NCBI GenBank assembly: GCA_000715605.1
Contig: KL568542.1
Coordinates: 37,897 to 43,362, forward strand
Length of the DNA: 5,466 nt
Source of the DNA: Streptomyces speibonae
GTDB taxonomy: Bacteria; Actinomycetota; Actinomycetes; Streptomycetales; Streptomycetaceae
Reading direction: 5' to 3'
Below are positions 5,458 to 5,466 of this stretch, in pieces. Made by a program: the position numbers and the translations under genes. Every line of letters begins with the position of its first letter. Within the stretch, counting starts at the first letter, position 1. Below the pieces are notes generated by a model. The model did no database searches and was not told the DNA's origin. It saw only the letters and a list, made by a program, of their open reading frames with translations.

Positions 5458-5466
5458 GGGGGTACC

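Overview
The window looks like chromosomal DNA of a Streptomyces or close relative. It is very GC-rich, its codons end mostly in G or C, GTG starts and GAGG-type ribosome binding sites are used, and the citrate synthase is close to my memory of the Streptomyces protein. From memory, a copper chaperone/copper ATPase pair lies a few genes from citrate synthase in S. coelicolor as well (SCO2730/SCO2731 and SCO2736). I could not run a search to confirm this.

Layout: (1) 1-285, the upstream region of citrate synthase, with an AT-rich island and two palindromes that may be operators. (2) 286-1575 (+), a complete citrate synthase with all three catalytic residues. (3) 1576-2149, a 574-base gap between two convergent genes. 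It holds a terminator-like hairpin, several more hairpins, a clear 6C-type small RNA (two hairpins with C5/C6 loops, about 1887-1950, + strand) and two further inverted repeats. (4) 4746-2150 (-), a copZ-copA copper export operon: a 79-residue metallochaperone, then a 750-residue CopA P1B-1 ATPase. In front of it, at 4819-4835, is a near-perfect CsoR-type palindrome overlapping a candidate -10 box. (5) 4835-5466 (-), an accessory-looking end: a 66-residue AlpA/MerR-like DNA-binding protein, a hairpin after its stop, a frameshifted gene remnant, a possible 48-residue ORF joined to it by a GTGA overlap, and a 10-bp inverted repeat at the window edge.

Working together: CopZ takes up Cu(I) through its MSCGHC site and passes it to CopA for export. 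The operator suggests derepression by a CsoR sensor encoded elsewhere when copper rises. A hairpin between copZ and copA could give more chaperone than pump. Citrate synthase feeds the TCA cycle and has no obvious link to copper. The 6C RNA lies between the two units and would be antisense to any copA transcript that reads past its end.

No wholly new system is evident. The points most worth a second look are the 6C RNA and its setting, the paired palindromes upstream of citrate synthase, and the frame break in the small gene at 4978-5167.
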